64,000 nt of DNA from Alteraurantiacibacter buctensis (lineage in GTDB: Bacteria; Pseudomonadota; Alphaproteobacteria; Sphingomonadales; Sphingomonadaceae): assembly GCF_009827655.1 (NCBI RefSeq), contig NZ_WTYV01000001.1, positions 62,001-126,000 of the forward strand. The letters run 5' to 3'. The position numbers and the translations under genes are program-made. The notes under the pieces were generated by a model. The model did no database searches. It was given only the letters and a program-made list of their open reading frames with translations, and had not been told where the DNA came from. Shown one piece after another: positions 42,762 to 50,229 of the stretch; the first letter of the stretch is position 1; every line of letters starts with the position of its first letter.

Positions 42762-44146
42762 TCGCTACCCCACATGGCATGCGGCTTGATCACGAAGTGC
42801 GCCCCCTTGGCGCTGGCGACCAGGCCGATGGTCATACCGTGCCGCAAGGCAATGGCGCGGGCAAGGGCCAGGCCGAGGCCGTGGCTGTTCTTGCCCACCG
42901 TGGCCTGGCCGGTGCGGAACCGCTCGAACACCAGCGGGCGCAGCGCCGGCTCGATGCCCGGGCCATCGTCGCGCACCTCGATCACCGGGCCGTGGCGCAC
43001 CGTCAGCGTCACCTGCCCGCCGCGCGGCACATATTTCAGCGCGTTGTCCAGCAGGTTGGAGATGAGCCGGGTCAGCTGCATCGGCTCGCCCAGCAGGTGC
43101 ACGCCGGGCTCGATGAAATGGCGCAGCGCAATGCCTTCTTCCTCGGCGCTGCCTTCGTACAGGTCCACCAGGTTGCTCGCGAGGGCGGACAGGTCCACGT
43201 CCGCCAGCCCGGTGATGTCACCCACCCGCGCCTCGCTGCTGGCGATGTCGAGCAGCGAATCGAGCATGGTCACCACGCTGCGGATATCGCTGCGGCACTG
43301 CTCCAGCACACCCGGGTCGCAGCCCTCGGGCAGGGTGCGCATGGCGTTGACCAGGCGCGCGTCGAGGTGGGTCAGCGGGGTACGGATCTCGTGCGCGATG
43401 TGGTCCGACATGTGGCGGTGGGTATTGGCCAGCGTGGCCGAACGGGCGATGGAGCGGGTGCTGAGCTGGGCCAGTTCGCCGATCTCGTCGTCGAATTCGC
43501 TGTCGGGCAGCTCCACCTCGCCACCCTCCTCGGCGGCCCGGAAGGCCTTGCTGATCGTGCCGATGCGGCGGCGCAGGGTGCCCGCCGCGCGCCGCCCCAG
43601 TGCCCAGCTGGCCAGCACAACGCCCGCCGCTCCGGCACCGAACATCGCCATCAGCCGCACCAGCGCGTGCCAATCGCGCTCGTAGGTGCGGGCCACCAGC
43701 AGGTTCAGGTCTGGCGCCAGCCGCGTGGCGCGGGCATAGGCGGGCGCGCCATCAGCCAGCTTGACGAAGCCCTGTTCGGACGTGGCCGCATCCAGCCCCG
43801 GCCATTCCTTGATGTTGCCGGCCAGCGCCGTGCCATCGCTGCGCGCGGCGATATAGCGCGCCTGGCGGCCATCCAGCCCGACCAGCAGCGACCGGTCATC
43901 CAGCCGGGCGAGCAGTTCCTCCTCGCCCCCGCTGGCATAGATATCGGCAAGGCCCGCGATGTCGGTATCCACTGTGGTCGCCAGCGAGCGCTCCACCGCC
44001 TGCCAGCTTTCCCACATGGTCACGCCGAACAGCAGCGCCAGCGCCAGCAGGGTGAACAGCAGCGCGCGGTTGACCAGGGCGGCAAAGATCGACCGGCGGT
44101 GCGTGCCGGGCGGCGGGGGCAGAGTCAGGCTGGTGCCCGCGACCAC
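42758..44146 (-). CDS. Sensor histidine kinase
   Basis: 462 residues. One transmembrane helix (about 29-46), a periplasmic sensor of about 115 residues, a second helix (about 163-184), a HAMP-like linker, HisKA with phospho-accepting His252 (SDHIAHEIRTPLTHL), and a HATPase domain with N box NLLDNALKY, G1 DDGPGI and G2 GLGLALA. It is in a three-gene minus-strand operon with an OmpR-type regulator 4 bases upstream and an overlapping lipoprotein downstream. The signal is unknown; the periplasmic sensor does not match a named domain by eye. Confidence 0.93.
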   Translation of the reverse strand: MVAGTSLTLPPPPGTHRRSIFAALVNRALLFTLLALALLFGVTMWESWQAVERSLATTVDTDIAGLADIYASGGEEELLARLDDRSLLVGLDGRQARYIAARSDGTALAGNIKEWPGLDAATSEQGFVKLADGAPAYARATRLAPDLNLLVARTYERDWHALVRLMAMFGAGAAGVVLASWALGRRAAGTLRRRIGTISKAFRAAEEGGEVELPDSEFDDEIGELAQLSTRSIARSATLANTHRHMSDHIAHEIRTPLTHLDARLVNAMRTLPEGCDPGVLEQCRSDIRSVVTMLDSLLDIASSEARVGDITGLADVDLSALASNLVDLYEGSAEEEGIALRHFIEPGVHLLGEPMQLTRLISNLLDNALKYVPRGGQVTLTVRHGPVIEVRDDGPGIEPALRPLVFERFRTGQATVGKNSHGLGLALARAIALRHGMTIGLVASAKGAHFVIKPHAMWGSE

Positions 44147-44150
44147 GCGC

Positions 44151-44828
44151 TCAGTCGCCCCGCGTCAGGCGATAGCCGGTGCCCCAGATCGTCTCCAGCG
44201 CGGGGGTATCGAAGCCGCTTTCCAGCTTGCGGCGCAGGCGGCCGATGTTGACGTCCACCACATTGGTCTGGGGATCGAAGTTCATCTTCCACACGTCACG
44301 CAGCAGCATGTCTCGGGTTACCGTCTCGCCCGCGTTCTCCATGAAATAGCGGAACAGCTCGAACTCCTTGGGGCTGAGCGCAATGTGCACGTTGCGGCGG
44401 AAGGCGGTGCGCGCTTTCACGTGGCATTCGAACTGGCCATAGATGATGATCGCCGAATGGGTGCGCCCTTCGGCGCGGCGCACCAGGGCCTTCAGGCGGG
44501 CGGTCAGTTCTTCCGGCTCGTAGGGCTTGGCCAGGTAATCATCCACACCGGCTTCCAGCCCTTCCACCCGGTTGCTGGCCCGGCCCAGCGCCGAGAGCAT
44601 CAGCACCGGGGCATCGACCCCGCTGGAGCGCAGCCGCTGGACGATTTCCAGCCCGTCGATATCGGGCAGCATGCGATCGAGGATGATGGCATCGAACGGC
44701 TCCAACGCCGCCCGGCGCAGGCCATCGGCCCCGCGCATTTCCCACACCACCTGCGTGCCCTGCCGCGCCAGCATGGCGGTAACGTCGGCCGCCGCCTCGG
44801 CGTTGTCCTCGATGTACAGCAGCTTCAT
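44151..44828 (-). CDS. OmpR/PhoB-type response regulator
   Basis: 225 residues from the ATG at 44828; the upstream in-frame sequence lacks receiver-domain features. The receiver carries the acidic pocket YIEDN, phospho-accepting Asp51 (IILDRMLPDIDG) and the conserved Lys in YLAKPYEPEEL. The C-terminal winged helix (LSPKEFELFRYFMENAGETV to IWGTGYRL) is complete. It begins the operon with the sensor kinase and the lipoprotein. It is divergent from a TonB-like gene, a possible target. Confidence 0.94.
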   Translation of the reverse strand: MKLLYIEDNAEAAADVTAMLARQGTQVVWEMRGADGLRRAALEPFDAIILDRMLPDIDGLEIVQRLRSSGVDAPVLMLSALGRASNRVEGLEAGVDDYLAKPYEPEELTARLKALVRRAEGRTHSAIIIYGQFECHVKARTAFRRNVHIALSPKEFELFRYFMENAGETVTRDMLLRDVWKMNFDPQTNVVDVNIGRLRRKLESGFDTPALETIWGTGYRLTRGD

Positions 44829-44977
44829 GCCTGTCTGCCCCAGTTTCGCATGCTGAGCCTTACCTCGCCCTCGTGCGTTATGGCACGACAGCCACCGTGG
44901 GGAAGATGACATTTGCCGTTACAATTGCCTAGCTTGCCTGCTTGCGCGATAAGCGGACGCAAGAGGGACGCCGCCTG

Positions 44978-45712
44978 ATGCGCGAAACGATGCCAGCCAG
45001 CACCGGCTATCAGCCGCGCCGCCGCCCGCGCCTGGCCCTTATCGCTGCCATCGTCGTCGGCCACCTGGCGCTGGGCGTGGCGCTGGCGCACCTGCTGGCG
45101 CCGGACTTCACCGCCAGCGTGGTCAGCCGCGCGCAGAGCCAGTTGACCGTGATCGTCAGCACCTATGAGGAGGAACCGCCCGCGCCGGAGCCCGAACCTG
45201 ATGCCGGGGCGGCGGGCGATCCGGGGCGCGATGCCGTGGCCAAGCCGGTGGCCGCGCCAAGCAACCCGCTGCCCAGCCCCAGCCCCGTGCCGCGCGCGGC
45301 CTCCACCGGCAGCCAGAGCCAGTCCGGCGCGCGCGACGAGGGGGACGGCACCGGCGCCAGCGGCCCGGGCGATGGCACCGGCAGCGGCAACGGCGGCCAG
45401 GGGCGCGGCGGCGGCATTGCCGCAGGCCCATCGGTCCGCAGCGGCGAGTTGAACGAGGCGCGCGACTTCCCCGTGCCACCCGGCGGGCGCGAAGCGCGCT
45501 TCGGCAAGAGCGTGATCGTCAACTTCACCGTGGGCGTGGACGGGCGCGCCCGCGATTGCACCGTGGTCAGCAACCAGGTGGACGAGGAGACCGCCGCGCG
45601 GGTCTGTCCGCTGGTGATGGACAAGATCCGCTTCAACCCCGCCACCACCGCCGATGGCCGCGCGGTGGAGGCGCGGTATGGCTATCGGGTGGACTTCCGG
45701 CGGCGCGATTAG
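44978..45712 (+). CDS. TonB-like energy-transducing protein
   Basis: 244 residues from the ATG at 44978 (AAGAGGGA 7-8 bases before it). A single N-terminal transmembrane helix (LALIAAIVVGHLALGVALAHLL) is followed by a Pro/Ser/Gly-rich periplasmic linker (about 63-155, with EEEPPAPEPEPD) and a C-terminal TonB-type domain. The domain keeps the VNFTVGVDGRARDCTVVS pattern with a Cys pair (DCTVV...VCPLV). It probably couples the proton motive force to outer-membrane receptors. No exbB or exbD is adjacent. A large inverted repeat follows. Confidence 0.85.
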   Translation: MRETMPASTGYQPRRRPRLALIAAIVVGHLALGVALAHLLAPDFTASVVSRAQSQLTVIVSTYEEEPPAPEPEPDAGAAGDPGRDAVAKPVAAPSNPLPSPSPVPRAASTGSQSQSGARDEGDGTGASGPGDGTGSGNGGQGRGGGIAAGPSVRSGELNEARDFPVPPGGREARFGKSVIVNFTVGVDGRARDCTVVSNQVDEETAARVCPLVMDKIRFNPATTADGRAVEARYGYRVDFRRRD

Positions 45713-45718
45713 CGTTCA

Positions 45719-45801
45719 GACCACCCACCCTGCCTCCGCACCCGGCCACCAGTGATCCCATCAGGCTATGGCGACCGGGTGCGGAGCGGGAGCGGGTGGT
45801 C
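45719..45801. repeat. Long imperfect inverted repeat downstream of the TonB-like gene
   Basis: Outer arms GACCACCC (45719-45726) and GGGTGGTC (45794-45801) enclose inner arms CTCCGCACCCGG (45734-45745) and CCGGGTGCGGAG (45775-45786), each perfect, with equal-sized 7-base internal loops and a 29-base apical loop. It could be a terminator, a structured RNA, or one copy of a dispersed intergenic element. No clear T-tract follows. Confidence 0.65.
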
Positions 45802-45869
45802 CGGCCCCCGAAACTAAATTGTCGGCAACGGGTTGAACGCTCTCGCGGAATGCGGGAGTAAACCAGCCC

Positions 45870-46904
45870 ATGAGCACCATCCATCCGGTCATCCTGTGCG
45901 GCGGCAGCGGCACGCGCCTGTGGCCCCGCAGCCGCAAGGCCATGCCAAAGCCCTTCCTGCCGCTGGTGGGGGATCGCACGCTGTTCGAAGCCACGCTGGA
46001 CCGCTGCGCCGATCCCGCGCAGTTCGCCCCGCCCACTGTGGTAACCGGCGCGGCCCATCTCGACCACGTGCTGGCGCAAGGGTCCGGCAACGCGGACCTG
46101 CAGGTGATCGTGGAGCCGATGGCCCAGAACACCGCTGCCGCCATCGCCCTGGCCGCCTGCCGCCTGCCAGCGGACGCGGTGATGCTGGTGTGCCCCAGCG
46201 ACCACCACATCGCCGATGCGCCCGCTTTCTGCGCGGCGGCAAAAGCCGCAGCGTCGCTGGCGCAGGATGGCTGGATGGTCAGCTTCGGCATCACCCCCAC
46301 CGCGCCCGAAACCGGCTTCGGCTACATCAAGCGCGGGGCAGACCTGCCGGGCGGGTTCCGGGTGGATCGCTTCGTGGAAAAGCCGAACTTGGAGACCGCG
46401 ATCGGCTTCCTGGCCGATGGCGGCTTCAGCTGGAACGGCGGCATCTTCGCCTTCGGCGTGGGTGCCTTCATGGCCGAACTGGAGAAGACCCGTCCCGATA
46501 TCGCCGCCGCCGTGCGCGAGGCGGTGGAAAAGGGCCACAGCGAGGGCGCGGCCTTCTATCCCGACGCTGCAGCCTTCGGTTCGTTCAAGGGCGATTCGGT
46601 CGATTACGCGGTGATGGAGAAGACCGAGCGCGCCGCCATGGTGCCGGTCAGCATGGGCTGGAGCGACATCGGCAACTGGCACGCGCTGCGCGACGCCCTG
46701 CCGGCCGACGAGGCAGGCAACCGCGTGTCAGGCACGGTCGACCTGGTCGACTGCCGCGAGGTGCTGGTGCAGACCGATGGGCCGCGCGTCTCGGTGATCG
46801 GTCTTGAGGGCGTGGCGGTGATCGTGGACAATGGCGAAGTGCTGGTGACCACGATGGCCGGCGCGCAACTGGTGGGCAAGCTGCCGGGGGCTGCCAATCA
46901 ATGA
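45870..46904 (+). CDS. Mannose-1-phosphate guanylyltransferase
   Basis: 344 residues. The nucleotidyltransferase signature GGSGTRLWPRSRKAMPKPFL is at the start (residues 10-29), with PSDHHIAD, ETGFGYIKRG, FVEKPNLETA and WNGGIFAF in order. It makes GDP-mannose from mannose-1-phosphate and GTP for polysaccharide or glycolipid synthesis. It is the short, single-domain form; long forms of about 460-480 residues also carry a phosphomannose isomerase domain, absent here. It overlaps the next gene (ATGA). Confidence 0.93.
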   Translation: MSTIHPVILCGGSGTRLWPRSRKAMPKPFLPLVGDRTLFEATLDRCADPAQFAPPTVVTGAAHLDHVLAQGSGNADLQVIVEPMAQNTAAAIALAACRLPADAVMLVCPSDHHIADAPAFCAAAKAAASLAQDGWMVSFGITPTAPETGFGYIKRGADLPGGFRVDRFVEKPNLETAIGFLADGGFSWNGGIFAFGVGAFMAELEKTRPDIAAAVREAVEKGHSEGAAFYPDAAAFGSFKGDSVDYAVMEKTERAAMVPVSMGWSDIGNWHALRDALPADEAGNRVSGTVDLVDCREVLVQTDGPRVSVIGLEGVAVIVDNGEVLVTTMAGAQLVGKLPGAANQ

Positions 46905-47359
46905 ATCAGGTTCCGGGCATGATCGCGCAGACCATCCAGCTGGCGCTGGCCCCGGTCTTCGTGCTGGTGGCCATCGGCAACATCATCAACACCCTGTCCA
47001 GCCGGCTGGGCCGCGTGGTCGATCGCAGCCGCACGCTGCAGAAGCTGCACGGCGAAACGCAAGGGCCGGAGCACGATGCCGTGGTGCGCGAGATCCGCAT
47101 CATCGACAAGCGCATCCACCTGATCAGCCGTTCCCTGCTGCTGCTGGTGCTGGCGGGCCTGTGCATCGGCAGCACCGTGGTGCTGCTGTTCGTGGAGGAG
47201 TTCGTGGGCGTGAATGTGCAAGCAGTAGCCGCCGGCACCTTCATCCTGGCGATCGGCTTCCTGATGAACGCGCTGGTGCTGTTCCTGCGCGAAACGCGCC
47301 ATGCCACCGATGCGCTGCGCATCCCCAGCGAACTGCTGGAGCTGGACCGCAAGCTCTAG
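46901..47359 (+). CDS. DUF2721 family membrane protein
   Basis: 152 residues with three hydrophobic segments (about 9-29, 75-95 and 104-127). The stretch GNIINTLSSRLGRVVDRSR near the start and the charged loop after it are typical of DUF2721, small inner-membrane proteins of unknown function. Its ATG overlaps the stop of the guanylyltransferase gene, so they are co-translated, though no functional link is known. It converges on the PHA-system-type gene with 3 bases between stops. Confidence 0.85.
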   Translation: MNQVPGMIAQTIQLALAPVFVLVAIGNIINTLSSRLGRVVDRSRTLQKLHGETQGPEHDAVVREIRIIDKRIHLISRSLLLLVLAGLCIGSTVVLLFVEEFVGVNVQAVAAGTFILAIGFLMNALVLFLRETRHATDALRIPSELLELDRKL

Positions 47360-47362
47360 GTT

Positions 47363-47671
47363 TCAGGCCGGCGGCGGGGCCAGCAGCTTGGTGCCGGCCT
47401 GGCGGATCGCGCCTTCCACCATCGGCTTGATGAAGCCCAGCGCCATCGGCAGGTCCACGTCGAACAGCACCTGGGCATCCTCGATGGCGATGCGGCCGGC
47501 CAGCACCTGACCCATCGCGTTGATCTTCAGGTTCAGGGTGTCGTCATCCACCCAGCTCGTCTCGATCTTGGCCATCCCGCCGGGAATGGCATCCTCGATC
47601 CGGTTCTCCGAGCCCCGCAGGCGGCGGCGCACTTCCTCGCGGCCCAGGCTGTGGGGGATGGCAACTTGCAT
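47363..47671 (-). CDS. Polyhydroxyalkanoic acid system family protein
   Basis: 102 residues. The start MQVAIPHSLGREEVRRRL and the middle FDVDLPMALGFIKPMVEGAIRQAG match a small family often named polyhydroxyalkanoic acid system protein, whose biochemical role is not known; it resembles a START-like domain. No PHA synthase is nearby. It overlaps the upstream gene by one base (TAATG), so it belongs to the TelA operon. Confidence 0.8.
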   Translation of the reverse strand: MQVAIPHSLGREEVRRRLRGSENRIEDAIPGGMAKIETSWVDDDTLNLKINAMGQVLAGRIAIEDAQVLFDVDLPMALGFIKPMVEGAIRQAGTKLLAPPPA

Positions 47672-48483
47672 TACTTGGTCTCCGCGAGTGAGGGCTGTTG
47701 CAGTCTGGGTGCGTCCAGCGAGGGTGACGGCAGGGCCACGCCTTCCGCATCACCGTACCTGTAATCGAGATAGCGGGTGCGGATCGCCAGGTCATCCAGC
47801 GAGCCTTCGGCCAGTTGCCGCGTCACCTGGTCGATCTCGCGGCTGATCTTGCCCAGGCCATCGACAAGCTGGGCATCGGGGCTGGAGCCGCCTCTCTGCT
47901 CGGCCCTCAGGTTGGCGGGAATGCGCTTATAGGCATCGATCATCTCGGGCAGGATCTCGCCCACCAGCTTGCGGGTCTCTCCCGCTGCCGGATGGGCGGG
48001 ATCGACATGGGCCAGTTGCTGGCCCAGCGCGTCGAGTTGGGTGCCGATGCCTTCCACCAGCCGCACGGCCGGCGGCGGCAGGGCGGCGCGCTGGTGTTCC
48101 AGCCACAGCTCGGTCCGGGCCACCAGTTGGCGCGCGTCCTGCGTCTGCGTCAGCGTGGCGCGATCCGGCACGCGCGCCTTGGGCCACTGGCCGAAGATCA
48201 CTGCGGCGGCGACCATCGCCATCACGGTCACCATCACGCCCACGAAGCCGATGCCGTCCAGCACGATGCCGGCCACGAAAGCGGCCACCATGATACCCAG
48301 CACCGATCCCGCGATCAGCTTGGCACGCTTCAGCATTGTGCCGCGCCGCAGCTTGCGGCTGCCTTCCCCGATCGGCCTGCCGCCACCGACCCGGCGGTGG
48401 CGCCCGCCCTGCTGGTTATCCCGCAGCACGGCGCGTCCTTCGTTCAGCAGGCGCTCGCTGTGGCGGGTCAGGTCGTCAGGCAT
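47671..48483 (-). CDS. Membrane protein linked to TelA, XpaC-like
   Basis: 270 residues. The first 48 are basic and polar; two adjacent hydrophobic helices (about 56-80 and 81-98) follow. The remaining 170 residues are helical and soluble (DARQLVARTELWLEHQRAALP, LVGEILPEMIDAYKRIPANLR). The organisation and the position directly after telA, with an 8-base overlap, fit the XpaC-type partners that commonly accompany TelA, but by eye the similarity is moderate. It is likely an inner-membrane protein with a cytoplasmic helical domain. Confidence 0.65.
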   Translation of the reverse strand: MPDDLTRHSERLLNEGRAVLRDNQQGGRHRRVGGGRPIGEGSRKLRRGTMLKRAKLIAGSVLGIMVAAFVAGIVLDGIGFVGVMVTVMAMVAAAVIFGQWPKARVPDRATLTQTQDARQLVARTELWLEHQRAALPPPAVRLVEGIGTQLDALGQQLAHVDPAHPAAGETRKLVGEILPEMIDAYKRIPANLRAEQRGGSSPDAQLVDGLGKISREIDQVTRQLAEGSLDDLAIRTRYLDYRYGDAEGVALPSPSLDAPRLQQPSLAETK

Positions 48484-49678
48484 CGAGGCTCAGCAGGCTG
48501 GGCACGTCCGCCGCCTTGGCCGCCTGGGCCTGGCCTTCGGCGCGGGCGATGTAGCCCTTGGACTTCTCGACCTCGCTGGTCAGCACGGTGACCGTCTGCT
48601 TCATCGATTCCAGCGCGCGCAGCTTGAAGCTGTCCACCTCGTCCATCGTGTCATAGATGTTCTGGAAGGCGCGTTGCAGCGTCTCCAGCGGGATCGTGCT
48701 CGATGCCGCCTGCTCGTGGATCTGCGCGGTGTTCTGGCGCAGCAGTTCGCCGGTGGAATCGATGATGTTGGCGGTGGTGGTGTTGAGCGCGGTGATCTGG
48801 CCCAGCACCAGCTTCTGGTTGGTCATCGCCTGGGCCACGGTCACGGCGGTGCGCAGCGCGCCCACGGTGGTGGTGCTGGCCCGGTCCACGCCCTTCACCA
48901 GTTCCACGTTGTTCTTCTTCACCAGGTCCAGCGCCAGGTAGCCCTGCACGGATACCGCCATCTGCGTCAGCAGGTCCTGCGTGCGCTGGCGGACATAGAA
49001 CAGCGCGGTCTCGCGGATGGCACGGGCCTTGTCCGGATCGGTCGCGTCAAGGTCGGCGGCCTTTTCCTCCAGCCGCTCGTCCAGCGTACGGGCGATGTGG
49101 ATCATCTGCTCCAGGTTGCCCATCGCATCCCACAGCTTCTGCCGCTCCACGTCGATCGCGGCGTTGTCCATCAGCAGCTCGTCCTTGCCGCTGGCGAGGC
49201 GCGACAGGATCGCCTGGATGTGGCTCTGCGCGCTGGCATAGCTGTCGAAATAGGTCTTCAGCTTGTTGCCGAAGGGGATCACGCCAAACAGCTTGCGCCC
49301 GCTCATCTTGCCGGCACGGCCGGGGTCCAGTTCTTCCACGGTGCGGCGCAATTCGGCCAGGTCCGCGCCCACGCCGGAATCCTTGTCCATCGCCCGCACC
49401 GGCCGGTCCAGGAAGCGGTTGGACATGCCGGCTGCCGCCATGATCTCCTTGCGGCCCATGTTGGTGATCTGGTCCACCTTCTTGCCGAAATCGGGTGACT
49501 TGGCATCGAGCGCGATCAGTTCATCGACAAAGCCGTCAACCTTGTCGTCCAGCCTGCTGCGCTTGTCCTCGGACACGGGCACGAGGCCGCTGGCCTTGTC
49601 CGCCGCCACGACCGGCACGGGATCGGGCGGCGTCAGCTTCAGCTCGGTCGCGGTGGTTGTCTCGTTCGTGCTTGCCAT
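48476..49678 (-). CDS. TelA-like toxic anion resistance protein
   Basis: 400 residues, nearly all helical, without signal or transmembrane segments. The pattern VEELDPGRAGKMSGRKLFGVIPFGNKLKTYFDSY and the later QMAVSVQGYLALDLVKKNN are hallmarks of the TelA/YaaN family. Members were linked to tellurite and antimicrobial resistance, but the mechanism is unknown and the name is historical. It is the first gene of a three-gene operon with an XpaC-like membrane protein and a PHA-system-type protein. It is divergent from a MAPEG-family gene. Confidence 0.92.
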   Translation of the reverse strand: MASTNETTTATELKLTPPDPVPVVAADKASGLVPVSEDKRSRLDDKVDGFVDELIALDAKSPDFGKKVDQITNMGRKEIMAAAGMSNRFLDRPVRAMDKDSGVGADLAELRRTVEELDPGRAGKMSGRKLFGVIPFGNKLKTYFDSYASAQSHIQAILSRLASGKDELLMDNAAIDVERQKLWDAMGNLEQMIHIARTLDERLEEKAADLDATDPDKARAIRETALFYVRQRTQDLLTQMAVSVQGYLALDLVKKNNVELVKGVDRASTTTVGALRTAVTVAQAMTNQKLVLGQITALNTTTANIIDSTGELLRQNTAQIHEQAASSTIPLETLQRAFQNIYDTMDEVDSFKLRALESMKQTVTVLTSEVEKSKGYIARAEGQAQAAKAADVPSLLSLDA

Positions 49679-49797
49679 CGGCCCTGCTCACCCATCAATT
49701 GCTTCCGGAACTGTATTAGGCAGGCAAGACACGCATTTCAAGCGTTCGCCCTGCGGTCCGTCTGGTGTAGTCTGCCCCTCATCGGGAGGAAAGCACC

Positions 49798-50217
49798 ATG
49801 ACCACAGAACTGACCGTGCTGGCGCTGGGTGCCGTTCTGCTGCTGGCCCACATCATGCTGGCCGTGCATTACAAGACCAAACAGTACGGCAAGGACTGGA
49901 ACATGGGCGCGCGGGACGAGGACCTGCCCCCGCTGAACCCGATTGCAGGCCGGCTGGAACGCGCGCGCGACAACTTTGCCGAGACCTTTCCCGTGGCCAT
50001 CGTGGCCCTGCTGGGCATCGCGCTGACCGGCAAGGCCAACGCGCTCAGCGAAGTGGCCTCGATTGCCTGGCTGGCGGCGCGGGTGTTTTACCTGCCGCTG
50101 TACTGGACCGGCGTGCCCAAGGTGCGCACACTGGTGTGGGGCGTGGGCCTGCTGGCGCTGGTGGCGCTGCTGGGGGTGCTCCTGTTTGCGCCGGTGCAAG
50201 CCGGCCCGCCAGCCTGA
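49798..50217 (+). CDS. MAPEG family membrane protein
   Basis: 139 residues with four hydrophobic segments. It has the MAPEG pattern of a helix-loop start (LLAHIMLAVHYKTKQYGKDWNMGARDE), the conserved RLERARDNFAETFPVAI, and the later SIAWLAARVFYLPLYWTGVP. Members are membrane-associated glutathione or eicosanoid-related proteins in eukaryotes; the bacterial substrates are mostly unknown. The ATG follows GGGAGGAAA closely, a strong ribosome site. It converges with the acyl-AMP ligase, 12 bases between stops. Confidence 0.9.
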   Translation: MTTELTVLALGAVLLLAHIMLAVHYKTKQYGKDWNMGARDEDLPPLNPIAGRLERARDNFAETFPVAIVALLGIALTGKANALSEVASIAWLAARVFYLPLYWTGVPKVRTLVWGVGLLALVALLGVLLFAPVQAGPPA

Positions 50218-50229
50218 CGAGCCCGCCCC

